DNA of 64,000 bases from positions 98,851 through 162,850 of the forward strand of contig MEMA01000052.1 of NCBI GenBank assembly GCA_001767835.1, read 5' to 3'. The stretch comes from Alphaproteobacteria bacterium GWC2_42_16. GTDB lineage: Bacteria; Pseudomonadota; Alphaproteobacteria; UBA9655. A program made the position numbers and the translations under genes. Under the pieces are notes generated by a model that was not told where the DNA came from, made no database searches, and saw only the letters and a program-made list of their open reading frames with translations. Below, piece by piece: positions 17,736-27,961 of the stretch. Numbering within the stretch: the first letter of the stretch is position 1; each line of letters opens with the position of its first letter.

Positions 17736-18698
17736 ATGTTCAAAAAGGAATGGGGCTTTCTCTTTTTCATTTTCCTTTTCGGATTCCAAATAGCTGAGGC
17801 TGCTCCTCCTCTACGCCTTGCTGGGTCATCAGCTATTTTTCCCTTTGCCGCCCGCGTTGCTGAATATTTCCATTATAAAACCCAAGAACCAACACCATTA
17901 ATTGAAGGCCTCGGCACAGGGGCTGGCATTAAGCTTTTTTGTGAAGGAACAAGGGAACTCGATGGTGTGATGGCCTCACGCCCTTTTACAGAAACGGAAC
18001 GCAAAAAATGTGAACAACAAAACATCGACTTTCAGGAGTTTAAAATTGGACAAGATGGGCTGGTTTTGATCGAAAAGAAGGGAAGCCAGTTTTTTCCCAT
18101 TAGAATTGAGGATCTAAGAAGCGCCATTGCCGAGAAGGTTTTTGTGAAGGGACAGTGTCTCAAAAACCCTTATATGATATGGAGTCAAATTCAACCCTCT
18201 TTTCCTGTGCTTCCTCTTCGCATCTTAGGGCCGGCTCCTGCCTCAGGAACCTATGACGTTCTCCTTGAAAAAATTAAGGGTCCATGTGACTCTCTATTAC
18301 GCCATGATGGAATTTATATTGAAGCACCAGCCAATGAGAACCTTATTATTCAAAAGGTTTTAACCGCACCCCATACGATAGGCATCATCACCTTCAGCTT
18401 CTATGAGCAGAATAAAAATCGTATCCGAGCCCTTTCGGTAAATGGGGTTTTGCCATTCCTTAAAACAATTCAAGATGGGCACTATCCCTTAAGTCGCCCC
18501 CTTTATATCTACATAAAGCTTAATGATTTATCTGATCATTTAAACCGCCTTCTCTACATGCGTGAATTTACCTCAAATGACGCCATTGGAAAGTCAGGAT
18601 ACCTTACAGAAAAGGGGCTTATTCCTCTCCCTCAATCAGAGCAACGTAACATTCAGAAAGACCTGGCTCAACTTTTTAAAACCGGGGGGTCCTCATGA
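17736..18698 (+). CDS. pstS: Phosphate ABC transporter substrate-binding protein PstS
   Basis: The 320-residue periplasmic protein has a signal peptide (residues 1-23, cut near AEA). It has the PBP-like II features of PstS: LAGSSAIFPF near the mature N-terminus, EGLGTGAGIKLFCEG and the phosphate-loop-like GPAPASGTYD. It delivers inorganic phosphate to PstCA. The start is 6 nt after ispB and the stop overlaps pstC by 4 nt. No Pho-box-sized gap precedes it, so classical PhoB control of this gene is not apparent. Confidence 0.9.
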   Translation: MFKKEWGFLFFIFLFGFQIAEAAPPLRLAGSSAIFPFAARVAEYFHYKTQEPTPLIEGLGTGAGIKLFCEGTRELDGVMASRPFTETERKKCEQQNIDFQEFKIGQDGLVLIEKKGSQFFPIRIEDLRSAIAEKVFVKGQCLKNPYMIWSQIQPSFPVLPLRILGPAPASGTYDVLLEKIKGPCDSLLRHDGIYIEAPANENLIIQKVLTAPHTIGIITFSFYEQNKNRIRALSVNGVLPFLKTIQDGHYPLSRPLYIYIKLNDLSDHLNRLLYMREFTSNDAIGKSGYLTEKGLIPLPQSEQRNIQKDLAQLFKTGGSS

Positions 18699-19600
18699 GA
18701 TCTCTTTGGGTTGAAAGATGTGCCAAGGTCTTTTTTTTCCTTTGTGCGGTGGGAACTGTTCTCATTTCAATTGGCATTGTCGTTTCCCTTTTAGGAGAAA
18801 CTTTCCGTTTTTTTGCGCGCGTTTCTGTTTTTGATTTCCTCTTCGGACTTACATGGGCCCCCCATACTCTACCTTCTGGCGAAGAGGTCGGCTTTGGTGC
18901 TATCCCCCTTTTTACAGGAACGCTTTTAATTACTTCCATCGCCATGGCGATTGCCTTGCCCTGTGGTACCTTAATTGCCGTTTATTTATCTGAATATGCT
19001 CGCCCCTCTCTACGCCAAGTTTTTAAACCTCTTCTCGAAACCTTGGCGGGCATCCCCACCCTGGTTTATGGTTTCTTTGCCATTACAACCTTGGCTCCTT
19101 TTTTCCAGTCTCTTGGAGACACACTCTATATAACACTTTCGAGTGAGAGTGCTTTAATTGCAGGACTTGTCATGGGAATCATGATTCTCCCTTACATGTC
19201 ATCCCTTTGTGAAGATGCCCTTCATCGTCTTCCACATAGCTTGAGGGAAGGGTCCGTTGGCCTTGGGGCAACGGCCTCGGAAACCATTTTACGCGTTCTT
19301 CTTCCTGCAGCATTTCCAAGTCTAATCGCTGCTTTTTTACTCTCTCTTTCACGTGCAATTGGAGAGACCATGATTGTGGTGATGGCAGCAGGGCTTGCTG
19401 CAAATCTCACTTTTAATCCTTTGGAAGCTGTTACAACCGTCACGGTTCAAATCGTCAATCTTCTAACAGGAGACCAAGAGTTCGACAACACAAAAACCCT
19501 GGCAGCCTTTGGACTTGGATTTGTTTTATTTATTTTGACCTTCTTTTTGAATATACTCGCCCTATATGGAATCAAACGGCATAGGAGGATTTATGGCTAA
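18695..19600 (+). CDS. pstC: Phosphate ABC transporter permease PstC
   Basis: The 301-residue inner-membrane permease has six TMs and the binding-protein-dependent transport EAA-like loop (LREGSVGLGATASETILRVLLPAAFPS). ETLAGIPTLVYGFFA is characteristic of PstC/PstA. It overlaps pstS in ATGA and the following small membrane protein gene by 8 nt. Confidence 0.92.
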   Translation: MRSLWVERCAKVFFFLCAVGTVLISIGIVVSLLGETFRFFARVSVFDFLFGLTWAPHTLPSGEEVGFGAIPLFTGTLLITSIAMAIALPCGTLIAVYLSEYARPSLRQVFKPLLETLAGIPTLVYGFFAITTLAPFFQSLGDTLYITLSSESALIAGLVMGIMILPYMSSLCEDALHRLPHSLREGSVGLGATASETILRVLLPAAFPSLIAAFLLSLSRAIGETMIVVMAAGLAANLTFNPLEAVTTVTVQIVNLLTGDQEFDNTKTLAAFGLGFVLFILTFFLNILALYGIKRHRRIYG

Positions 19601-19829
19601 AAAACATGTCTCTAAAAAAGAGGATACTGAGAAGGTGCATCTTGAAGTTGAAAGCTGGCAGTGGGAAACAAAATCTCCCCGCATGACGTGGAAATACTGG
19701 CTTGTCATTGCGATCCTTATTGCCGTAGGAGTTTTGTTTGCCTTTGGTTTTCTCATTGTAGCCACCGTTGTGCTCATTGTAGGAATCATCCTCAATCTTG
19801 TGTTTTTCCTCTTTAGAAAGCTTTCATGA
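19593..19829 (+). CDS. Small membrane protein between pstC and pstA, unknown
   Basis: The 78-residue protein starts with a charged cytoplasmic-type region (MAKKHVSKKEDTEKVHLEV). A 40-residue hydrophobic stretch (about 36-75) follows, long enough for a two-helix hairpin, then FRKLS. A strong AGGAGG lies 5 nt before the ATG at 19593. The gene overlaps the pstC stop by 8 nt and the pstA start by 4 nt, so it is translationally embedded in the operon. I know no Pst subunit of this type. It may assist PstC/PstA assembly, but nothing in the sequence proves it. Confidence 0.72.
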   Translation: MAKKHVSKKEDTEKVHLEVESWQWETKSPRMTWKYWLVIAILIAVGVLFAFGFLIVATVVLIVGIILNLVFFLFRKLS

Positions 19830-20890
19830 CATCAAATTTAAGAAAACGGCATCGCCAGGAAAAATGGTTTCAACGCATGGGACTTTTTAGTTTATGTTTA
19901 GCCCTTCTTTTTCTTGGAATTATTTTTGGAAAAATCCTTATCACGGGGCTCCCCGCCTTTTTCAAAACAGAAATTGAAGCCAAATCCGCCCCTCAACACC
20001 TTTTAAATCCCTATGCTCAGTATGTTGATCAAGGTAAATGGACAGCCGCCTCTGATGCAGTAGATATGTATTATAAGAATGGCTACCCAGGTACTCTGTC
20101 TCCACAAGACAGCCAAAGTATAGAAGCTCTTAAATCTCAAAACAAAATTCGTCTTTCATTTAATGGGGCCTTTTTTACCCATTCAGATTCAAGTGCGCCT
20201 GAAATGGCTGGCATTTGGGGAGCCCTCCTAGGCTCTCTCCTCACACTTTTAATTACCTTTTTAACGGCGTTTCCTATAGGAATTGGAGCTGCCATTTATT
20301 TAGAAGAATTTGCTCCCAAAAATTCTCATATTTATTGGATAGAGGCCACCATAAATAATTTAGCCGCTGTTCCTTCAATCCTTTTTGGTCTTTTAGGTTT
20401 ACTTGCCTTTATCCATTTTATAGGACTCCCCCGGCCATCCGCCCTTGTTGGAGGTCTTACCCTTGGGTTGATGAGCCTACCTGTCATTGTCGTCACAACA
20501 CGAGCCTCTCTTTCCGCTGTTCCCTTTGCACTTAAGGAAGCAGCTTTGGGCCTCGGTGCCACGCCGCTTCAAGTCCTTTTCCACCATGTTATCCCTTCAG
20601 CTCTTCCAGGAATTACAACCGGCGTTATCTTAAGTCTCGCTCGGGCCCTAGGAGAAACAGCACCTCTTTTGATGATTGGAATGGTGGCCTTTATTGCAAC
20701 CCCTCCTTCTTCCTTCTTAGATCCCGCAACAGTTTTGCCTGTTCAAATTTTTAATTGGTCGAGAAGTCCTGAAATGGGATTTGTTGAAAATACATCTGGA
20801 GCTATTCTTGTTCTCCTTTTAATCTTGGGCCTTCTGAATGGACTTGCACTCTTTATTCGTAAAAAATTTGAGACACACCATGGCTTTTAA
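19826..20890 (+). CDS. pstA: Phosphate ABC transporter permease PstA
   Basis: The 354-residue permease has an N-terminal TM, a periplasmic insert of roughly 100 residues (about 50-125), and then the core TMs with the EAA-like loop [43 protein letters not shown] is the family segment. The long periplasmic insert is typical of alphaproteobacterial PstA. It overlaps the upstream small gene by 4 nt and pstB by 11 nt. Confidence 0.92.
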   Translation: MTSNLRKRHRQEKWFQRMGLFSLCLALLFLGIIFGKILITGLPAFFKTEIEAKSAPQHLLNPYAQYVDQGKWTAASDAVDMYYKNGYPGTLSPQDSQSIEALKSQNKIRLSFNGAFFTHSDSSAPEMAGIWGALLGSLLTLLITFLTAFPIGIGAAIYLEEFAPKNSHIYWIEATINNLAAVPSILFGLLGLLAFIHFIGLPRPSALVGGLTLGLMSLPVIVVTTRASLSAVPFALKEAALGLGATPLQVLFHHVIPSALPGITTGVILSLARALGETAPLLMIGMVAFIATPPSSFLDPATVLPVQIFNWSRSPEMGFVENTSGAILVLLLILGLLNGLALFIRKKFETHHGF

Positions 20891-21638
20891 AATTGATGTT
20901 CAAAATTTAAATCTTTTTTACGGTGAAAAACAGGCTCTTTTCAATGTGAGCTTAGGATTGCCTGCCTCACAAACAACGGCTCTTATTGGCCCTTCCGGAT
21001 GTGGGAAAAGTTCCTTCCTCCGCTGCCTCAATCGTATGAATGACGTGGTGCCTAACCTTCATCTCGAAGGAAAGGTTTTATTGGATGGCAAAGATATTTA
21101 TGATCCTTCTGTTGATGTGGTGGATTTAAGATCTCATGTGGGAATGGTGTTTCAAAAGCCTAATCCCTTCCCACGATCCATTTATGAAAATGTTGCCTAT
21201 GGTCCTCGGATTCATAGACTTTTTAAAGACAAAAGCGCCCTTGATCAGATTGTTGAAAAAAGTCTAACCCGCGCTGGTCTCTGGGATGAAGTCAAAGATC
21301 GTCTCCAGCAAGCCGCGACTCGCCTTTCTGGGGGGCAACAACAACGACTTTGCATTGCTCGCGCTATTGCAGTCAACCCCAAGGTAATTCTCATGGATGA
21401 GCCTTGTTCTGCCCTTGACCCTATTGCAACGGCAAAAATCGAAGAATTAATTGATGAATTGCGAGAAAAATTTACTCTTGTTATTGTGACTCATAATCTT
21501 CAACAAGCCGCACGCATTTCACAGAAAACGGCGTTCTTTCACAGCGGTTATCTTGTGGAAGCTGGTGAAACAGGCGAACTCTTTACAACACCAAAAGATG
21601 AACGAACCCAAGGCTATATTACAGGACGATACGGATGA
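20880..21638 (+). CDS. pstB: Phosphate ABC transporter ATPase PstB
   Basis: The 252-residue ATPase has Walker [10 protein letters not shown], signature [16 protein letters not shown] and Walker [14 protein letters not shown], with the PstB-specific NRMNDVVPN and FQKPNPFP segments. The ATG at 20880 inside the pstA end is preferred over an upstream in-frame codon. It overlaps phoU by 4 nt. Confidence 0.95.
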   Translation: MAFKIDVQNLNLFYGEKQALFNVSLGLPASQTTALIGPSGCGKSSFLRCLNRMNDVVPNLHLEGKVLLDGKDIYDPSVDVVDLRSHVGMVFQKPNPFPRSIYENVAYGPRIHRLFKDKSALDQIVEKSLTRAGLWDEVKDRLQQAATRLSGGQQQRLCIARAIAVNPKVILMDEPCSALDPIATAKIEELIDELREKFTLVIVTHNLQQAARISQKTAFFHSGYLVEAGETGELFTTPKDERTQGYITGRYG

Positions 21639-22324
21639 TACAGCACATTGTTAAAGCATATGATGAAGAGCTTAAAAAACTTCATGATCTCATCAGGTAT
21701 ATGGGTGAATTAACCCTTTCTCAAATAAATAAGGCTATTCAATCCATCGTGGATCGGGATGCTGAGTTAGCTAGAGAGGTTATTTCCGAGGATCAAAAAA
21801 TTAACCTCCTTGAAATCAGGGTGGATGAACTAGCCACACGAATCCTCGCCCTTCGTCAACCCGTGGCTTCTGATTTAAGGACAGTCATTGCCTCTCTTAA
21901 AATTTCAAACCAAGTGGAAAGAATTGCTGACTATGCCGCCAATATAGCCAAGTTTAGCTTAAACTTGCAAAAATTACCTTCCTTCGAAGAAGTTGAGGGG
22001 CTCCCCATCCTTATTGAAATACCAAAGCAAATGATCGAATCAGCCCTTATTGCGTTTGAAAAAGCAGATCTAAATCTTGCGATAAAAGTTTGGCATATGG
22101 ACTCTGAGGTCGATAAGCTCTATAAAGCCTATCTTCAAAACCTGTTTGCAGCTATGATTGCGGATCCCAAAAATGTGAATCCTTGCACCCAGCTTTTGTT
22201 TGCAGCAAAAAACATTGAAAGAATCGGCGATCAATCACAAAATATAGCGGAAGCCGTCTATACAATGATAACAGGAAAACCTTTTCAAGAAAGCGACTTA
22301 GCAAAAAATGGTTCTAAAATCTGA
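21635..22324 (+). CDS. phoU: Phosphate transport regulator PhoU
   Basis: The 229-residue all-helical protein has two PhoU repeats, each with the metal-binding ExxxD pattern ([21 protein letters not shown] in the first, [16 protein letters not shown] in the second). PhoU restrains Pst uptake and, where PhoR exists, signals phosphate sufficiency. No phoR or phoB is in the window. It overlaps tyrS by 17 nt. Confidence 0.93.
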   Translation: MIQHIVKAYDEELKKLHDLIRYMGELTLSQINKAIQSIVDRDAELAREVISEDQKINLLEIRVDELATRILALRQPVASDLRTVIASLKISNQVERIADYAANIAKFSLNLQKLPSFEEVEGLPILIEIPKQMIESALIAFEKADLNLAIKVWHMDSEVDKLYKAYLQNLFAAMIADPKNVNPCTQLLFAAKNIERIGDQSQNIAEAVYTMITGKPFQESDLAKNGSKI

Positions 22325-23567
22325 ATTTTTAAAGACCCTTCAAGATCGCGGGTTTATTTACCAAGGGACAGATCTAGAGGCCCTTGATGCCCTCCTGATC
22401 AAAGAGCGCCTTACAGCCTACATTGGGTTTGATGCAACGGCACGTAGTTTTCATGTGGGAAGCTTGATTCAGATTATGGTTCTTTATTGGCTTCAACACA
22501 CAGGCCACCGCCCCATTGTCTTGATGGGAGGAGGGACAACAAAAATTGGAGATCCAACAGGAAAAGATCAATCACGGCAACTTTTAGATGATCAAGACAT
22601 TCAAAAAAATATTGAAAGTCTTTCAATGGTTTTCAAACGCGTCCTCTCCTTTGGAAATGGTCCAAAGGAAGCGCTCTTATTAAACAACGCCGACTGGATT
22701 GATACCTTAAATTATCCGTCCTTTCTCAGAGAGTATGGCATTCATTTTACTGTTAATCGTATGCTCACTTTTGAAAGCGTTCGCCAGCGCCTTGATCGTG
22801 AGTCCCCTATGACCTTCCTTGAATTTAATTATATGATCCTTCAGGGGTATGATTTTCTCGAGCTTAACAAAAAGTATAACTGTAGGCTCCAAATTGGGGG
22901 ATCAGATCAATGGGGAAATATTATCAATGGGATTGAGCTGGTTCGAAAAGTCACCCACAAAACCGTTTATGGTTTAACTACGCCACTCATTACCACAGCC
23001 AGTGGTAGCAAGATGGGGAAAACGGCTCTTGGTGCTATTTGGCTGAACGCAGACATGTTATCTCCTTATGACTACTGGCAATTTTGGCGTAACACGGAAG
23101 ACGCAGATGTAGGACGTTTCTTGCGCTTTTTCACCCTTCTCCCTCTCGATGAAATCAAGCGCCTCGAAAAACTTCAAGGGGCTGACATTAATGAAGCCAA
23201 GAAAATCTTGGCCGATCAGGCCACTACTTTTATTCATGGAGAGGCTGCGGTCAGAGAGGCTCGTGCTACGGCTCAAAAGCTTTTCGAAAGCACACAAGCT
23301 TCTCTTGATGATACTTCCCTTCCCACCCTCTTCTTGTCGGAAGAGGAGCTCAAGAAAGGCGTCTCTATCCTTGACCTTTTCTGCCGTCTTAACTTCACAA
23401 GCTCCAAAAGAGAGGCCCGGCACCTGATTGAAGGAGGTGGAGCCCGTCTCAATGATGTTTCTATTACAGATGAACTTTTTTTTCTCGATCATAAAATCTT
23501 TGAAAAGGAATCAGTTCTTAAACTTTCTGCAGGTAAAAAGAGGCATGGACTTTTAAAGAAAACATAG
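22308..23567 (+). CDS. tyrS: Tyrosyl-tRNA synthetase
   Basis: This class I aminoacyl-tRNA synthetase charges tRNA-Tyr. The 419-residue protein has the HIGH-like HVGS (near residue 48), GGSDQWGNI and the KMSKS-like GSKMGKTALG. A C-terminal S4 RNA-binding domain (SKREARHLIEGGGARLND) follows. It overlaps phoU by 17 nt, so this essential gene probably shares a transcript with the phosphate transporter. The downstream 80 bp are AT-rich with no clear terminator hairpin. Confidence 0.95.
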   Translation: MVLKSEFLKTLQDRGFIYQGTDLEALDALLIKERLTAYIGFDATARSFHVGSLIQIMVLYWLQHTGHRPIVLMGGGTTKIGDPTGKDQSRQLLDDQDIQKNIESLSMVFKRVLSFGNGPKEALLLNNADWIDTLNYPSFLREYGIHFTVNRMLTFESVRQRLDRESPMTFLEFNYMILQGYDFLELNKKYNCRLQIGGSDQWGNIINGIELVRKVTHKTVYGLTTPLITTASGSKMGKTALGAIWLNADMLSPYDYWQFWRNTEDADVGRFLRFFTLLPLDEIKRLEKLQGADINEAKKILADQATTFIHGEAAVREARATAQKLFESTQASLDDTSLPTLFLSEEELKKGVSILDLFCRLNFTSSKREARHLIEGGGARLNDVSITDELFFLDHKIFEKESVLKLSAGKKRHGLLKKT

Positions 23568-23647
23568 AGTTTGATTCGTATCCCATATTTCGATATATAT
23601 ATTTTAATGCCGCGTTAATAAGTAACGAGCAACAAAAGGAAATAAAA

Positions 23648-24280
23648 ATGAAAATCTCTTTCTTATTCGTTTTGAGTATTATCTTAGCTTTTAGCCATTC
23701 TTCTCACGCTGTTGTCTATAACTGTCCCACAAACGACGCTACGAAATATCAAGTACAATATGCAACGGACATCGTTGGACATGAATTAGATTGTTTTTCT
23801 GATCGTGATAATTATAACAGTGTGTACAAAAGCATATGGTTTAGGTGTGAACCGAATGAGTATGATTTACACTTGGGTAAAGACTTTACAAATAAAAAGT
23901 GTACAACAACAGATCCGACAAAAAACTGCCTTGTAGCCTGCAACCCAAAACCAAAATTCGTTTGTCCTACGACAAAAGTATCTTGCCCAAAAAATTCAGA
24001 AACCGAATATAATTTTTTTGGAATAAAAATTAAGGTAGATACCTACGATATAGCCTATTACACTGTAGGTACACCATCAGGACCTCACCTCAAATGTAAT
24101 AAAGTTAACAGTAAAAATAAATTAAAGGGCGATTTTGGTTATGCCAGGCCAACAATAAGTTGTCCAGCAAATTGTAAAGTACAGTTGTCTCCTAACTTTA
24201 AAACGGTGCTTGGGGTGGAGAGGTGCGAAACAGACGATCCAACTGATGGACGTTGTTATATGACTTGTGTGCCTGAATAA
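23648..24280 (+). CDS. Cysteine-rich secreted protein, unknown
   Basis: The 210-residue protein has a signal peptide (MKISFLFVLSIILAF, cut near SHA at residue 21) and a mature region with 14 cysteines. Two segments look duplicated: CTTTDPTKNCLVACNPK near residues 86-102 and CETDDPTDGRCYMTCVPE at the C-terminus, giving a C-x-T-x-DPT-x-C-x3-C pattern. The even cysteine count fits a disulfide-bonded exported protein. No family is recognised. It stands alone, with AAAAGGAAAT just before the ATG. Confidence 0.75.
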   Translation: MKISFLFVLSIILAFSHSSHAVVYNCPTNDATKYQVQYATDIVGHELDCFSDRDNYNSVYKSIWFRCEPNEYDLHLGKDFTNKKCTTTDPTKNCLVACNPKPKFVCPTTKVSCPKNSETEYNFFGIKIKVDTYDIAYYTVGTPSGPHLKCNKVNSKNKLKGDFGYARPTISCPANCKVQLSPNFKTVLGVERCETDDPTDGRCYMTCVPE

Positions 24281-24301
24281 GAAACACTTTAAGAGAAAGC
24301 C

Positions 24302-26374
24302 TCAGAATTCCTTAGCCTGATTTTTTGCTGAAGGCCTTTCTCTGCGGTGGATTGCCTTTCGTGTCCAGGGACGCATCCCCTGATATTCTCGTACTTCTTT
24401 AAGTTGCTGGCCTTTATCTTTAATCCAAAGAGCATACCCCCCCGCTTTCCAAATGTCGTACCAATCCAAGGTAAGGCGTGCTTCAGGACAGGCTTTTTGG
24501 CTTGGCTCAAAGCGAATCAAAATAGCATCTTTAAGACAGGGTTGATTTTCTTCTACATATGAAATAATCAAGGGAATATGGTGAACAGTGGATCGACATA
24601 CACCATCTTCACAAGGCATTGTCTTTAATTCTTTTGCCGCTAAAAATTTCTGCCATGTTTCTGCGGTAAATTTTCCTTTTCGCGTTGAGCTCAGATAAAG
24701 AATATTGTTTTCATAAAGACCAACCACTTTTCCTTGCCCATCGATGAGAATTTGAGGAAGCTCCCCAAAAAAACTCATCAAACACCCAACGCTGATGGGA
24801 ATGAATCCCCAGCTTCTCCAAGGTTGTTGCCACAAACAAAGCCAAAAACCTCCAACGACAGTCAAAACAAAAGCTATCAAAGGGGGATGGGCCACCCAAA
24901 TATGACTCCCAGGCCAAGAAGCAACAATTTCTGCAATTTTAAGAAGGAGGATAAGGGATTTTTCAAAAACCCAAAGGGGTAATTCTCCCAAACCAAGAGG
25001 CGTGAGAAGGCACGTCAAAAGAGCTGACGGCATAATCACAAGACTTGTCAGGGGAACAGCGACAAGGTTGGCTTCAATCGCGTGAAGACTAAAGCGGTGA
25101 AACAAATAAATGGTAAAGGGAAGGGTAGCGAGGGTCGCTAAAAGAGATGTAAAACTTAAGCCCGCACAATAGACTATTTTTTTTCGAATCATTCCTCCGT
25201 GAACCATCCAACTTCCAAGAGGATTCCCCCATGTTTCATAGCCCGCTATCAGAGCCACAACCGCCGCAAAGGAAAGCTGGAAGCTGGGTCCTAAAAGAGA
25301 TTCGGGCATCAAAAGCAACACAAGAAAAGCCGCAAGCGCTACACTCCTCATAGAGAGAGCCGTTCTATTGATGCAAATGGCTCCCATGACAAGAGTAATC
25401 ATAATAAAGGCCCGTTGGGCAGGGATACCAAATCCTGATAAGACCAAATACAAAAATGTCATACAAATAGTGCCAATTGCTGCTAATTTCTTGCTATTAA
25501 AAGCAAGGCAAAGGGGAGGAATCAGTGCAATGCACCGTCTAAAGAGCATAAAGACAACTCCCGCAATAATAGTAAGATGAAGACCAGATATAGCAAGAAT
25601 ATGAGCCAAGCCAGAATTAATAAAGTCTTCTCTTATTTTTTCTGGAATAGACGCCTTATCTCCAGTGATAAGAGCAGCAGCTACAGCCCCTAAGGGAGGA
25701 GACATATGCTCAAGTAAATAAGCCGTGATTTCTTCACGTTTCCTTTCGATAAATGTCGACCAAAAAGAATTATCTTGAATCACTTCAGGGGGAGATAAAG
25801 CAAAACCAGTTGCACCAAGACCATTAAAATATGCTTGTCGTCGGAAATCAAAACCTTCGGGAAGAGAAGGATCGGTAATCGACATTAACTTTGATCGTAT
25901 TCGAATGACTTGACCAGGCCACAAACGCTCTCGCTTTCCCTTCAAACTCAAACGAACCTTTTGAGGAAGCGTCTCAAGGGTATCTGCTTTTAAATTCGTC
26001 AACGTAATGCGCTGATAATAGCTTCCCTTCAAGGTCGGTTTAAGTTCAATTTGCGTTACGTCTCCTTCAATAACCATAGGAGGTAAAGAATAATGAAGCA
26101 TTTTTGTATCTAAAAAATGAGTGCGAAAAAGAGCTATAGAAAAACCAAAAATAACTAAAGCAAAGGCAAATATCAAAAGCTTTAAAATTTGTAGCCGCAC
26201 AAAAACAAGAGAACCTAAAAAAAGAGCAATCCCAGCAATTCCCCACCATATAGGCGGTTCTTCGGCTAGCGAAAAGTAAAAAGAAATACCGCCCCCAAAA
26301 AAGACTGGAACCCACAAGGGCCAACGATGCAAATCTCCATAAAGGGAAGAGCTTATATAATTTTGAATATTCAT
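24302..26374 (-). CDS. comEC: ComEC/Rec2-family membrane protein
   Basis: The 690-residue polytopic protein has an N-terminal TM cluster, a periplasmic OB-like region (DUF4131-like, about 60-200) and the ComEC competence core (ITGDKASIPEKIREDFINSGLAHILAISGLHL). Further TMs reach to about residue 520. The C-terminal 150 residues are soluble but lack the HxHxDH signature of the metallo-beta-lactamase domain found in full-length ComEC. ComEC forms the DNA channel in natural transformation; whether this organism is transformable is unknown. It is divergent from gltX across 154 bp. Confidence 0.88.
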   Translation of the reverse strand: MNIQNYISSSLYGDLHRWPLWVPVFFGGGISFYFSLAEEPPIWWGIAGIALFLGSLVFVRLQILKLLIFAFALVIFGFSIALFRTHFLDTKMLHYSLPPMVIEGDVTQIELKPTLKGSYYQRITLTNLKADTLETLPQKVRLSLKGKRERLWPGQVIRIRSKLMSITDPSLPEGFDFRRQAYFNGLGATGFALSPPEVIQDNSFWSTFIERKREEITAYLLEHMSPPLGAVAAALITGDKASIPEKIREDFINSGLAHILAISGLHLTIIAGVVFMLFRRCIALIPPLCLAFNSKKLAAIGTICMTFLYLVLSGFGIPAQRAFIMITLVMGAICINRTALSMRSVALAAFLVLLLMPESLLGPSFQLSFAAVVALIAGYETWGNPLGSWMVHGGMIRKKIVYCAGLSFTSLLATLATLPFTIYLFHRFSLHAIEANLVAVPLTSLVIMPSALLTCLLTPLGLGELPLWVFEKSLILLLKIAEIVASWPGSHIWVAHPPLIAFVLTVVGGFWLCLWQQPWRSWGFIPISVGCLMSFFGELPQILIDGQGKVVGLYENNILYLSSTRKGKFTAETWQKFLAAKELKTMPCEDGVCRSTVHHIPLIISYVEENQPCLKDAILIRFEPSQKACPEARLTLDWYDIWKAGGYALWIKDKGQQLKEVREYQGMRPWTRKAIHRRERPSAKNQAKEF

Positions 26375-26528
26375 TTAGAATGAATTCTTTTTTTCTTTTT
26401 ATCAAAAGATATTATATGAATTTATTCAAGAAAAAATTGGGGCTTTCCCGCTTGAATATGATTTTCCTTACCATTTATATCAAGATAAGATACAAAAGAA
26501 TGAAACTCGGAAATCCAAGGACACGTAT

Positions 26529-27938
26529 ATGTCAGTTATTGTTCGCTTTGCACCTTCTCCTACGGGATACTTGCACATAGGCAGCGCTCGGACGGCCCTT
26601 TTTAATTGGCTTTATGCCCGTCACCATCAAGGAAAGATGTTGTTGCGAATTGAAGATACGGATCGCGCGCGTTCAACACGAGAGGCTGTGGATGCCATCT
26701 ATAAGGGACTGGAATGGTTAGGAATTGATTGGGATGAAACCCCTGTTCACCAATTTGAGCGAATGCAGCGCCATGTAGAGGTAGCTCAAGAACTTCTCGC
26801 TATTGGAATGGCTTACCCTTGCTATTGTACACCTGAAGAGCTTGATGAAATGCGCAAGGAAGCTCGAGCCAAAGGACAACCTATTCGTTATGACAGTAGG
26901 TGGAGGGATCGTTCTCCGGATGAAGCGCCCCCAGGCGCTCAACCCGTTATTCGCTTTAAAGCACCCCAAAAAGGCAACACAGTGATTCATGATCTTGTGC
27001 AAGGAGAGGTCCACGTTTCCAATTATCAACTGGACGATATGATCATTTTAAGGGCGGATGGCACGCCCACCTATAATCTTTCTGTTGTCGTAGATGACCA
27101 TGATATGGGCATCACCCATATCATCCGAGGGGATGACCATCTCACAAACACTTTCCGTCAATTCCAAGTTTATCAAGCCATGGGCTGGAAAATACCTCAT
27201 TTTGCCCATATCCCCCTCATCCACGGTCAAGATGGTGCAAAACTTTCAAAGCGACATGGGGCTCTTGGCATTGAGGCTTATAGAGACATGGGATATCTTC
27301 CTGAGGCTTTACGCAATTATCTTCTTCGTCTGGGATGGAGTCATGGAAACCATGAAATTATTTCAACAAAAGAAGCTATCGAATGGTTTGATTTGGATCA
27401 TGTAGGCAAGTCCCCTGCTCGATTTGATTTTATCAAATTAGCAAACCTTAATGGCCACTATATTCGCGAAATGAAGAATGACGACTTGCTCAACCTCCTG
27501 ATCCCCTTCATGGAGAAAAAAAGGCTGACCCTTAACCCAGAAGCTCTTGACCTTTTGAAACGAGGCATGAATGGCTTAAAGCAAAGAGCAAAAACATTGG
27601 TAGAATTAGCAGATAACGCCCTTTTTTATGTGACCATACCAAATCTTGATGAAGGAGCTCAAAAGATTTTAGATATAGAGGGTCTTGAGCTTTTAAAACT
27701 TATGGAAGGATATCTCAGCTCATTTCCTGAAACGCGGTGGACTGAAAAAAACCTTGAAGACTATGCCCGCAAAATCGCAGAAGAAAAGAATTTAAAGCTT
27801 GGAAAACTTGTTCAACCTTTAAGGGCTGTCTTAACAGGGAAAACCGTATCCCCAAGTGTTTTTGAGATTCTCCATATCTTAGGAAAGGATAAGAGCTTGA
27901 AGAGACTCCAAAAATATATTTCTTCAAACATAAATTGA
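26529..27938 (+). CDS. gltX: Glutamyl-tRNA synthetase (first copy)
   Basis: The 469-residue class I synthetase has the HIGH-like [19 protein letters not shown] at the N-terminus and the KMSKS-like KLSKRHGA. The cysteine-containing [11 protein letters not shown] segment matches the classical bacterial enzyme. A second copy with a different KMSKS loop lies at 54254. The ATG at 26529 places the HIGH motif at the usual distance. gltA follows 23 nt later. Confidence 0.95.
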   Translation: MSVIVRFAPSPTGYLHIGSARTALFNWLYARHHQGKMLLRIEDTDRARSTREAVDAIYKGLEWLGIDWDETPVHQFERMQRHVEVAQELLAIGMAYPCYCTPEELDEMRKEARAKGQPIRYDSRWRDRSPDEAPPGAQPVIRFKAPQKGNTVIHDLVQGEVHVSNYQLDDMIILRADGTPTYNLSVVVDDHDMGITHIIRGDDHLTNTFRQFQVYQAMGWKIPHFAHIPLIHGQDGAKLSKRHGALGIEAYRDMGYLPEALRNYLLRLGWSHGNHEIISTKEAIEWFDLDHVGKSPARFDFIKLANLNGHYIREMKNDDLLNLLIPFMEKKRLTLNPEALDLLKRGMNGLKQRAKTLVELADNALFYVTIPNLDEGAQKILDIEGLELLKLMEGYLSSFPETRWTEKNLEDYARKIAEEKNLKLGKLVQPLRAVLTGKTVSPSVFEILHILGKDKSLKRLQKYISSNIN

Positions 27939-27961
27939 TTCTTAATATACTGAAAGGTACC

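Noticed and set aside
23058..23492. 144-codon minus-strand frame
   Set aside because: It is antisense to the S4-domain end of tyrS and has no recognisable protein features.
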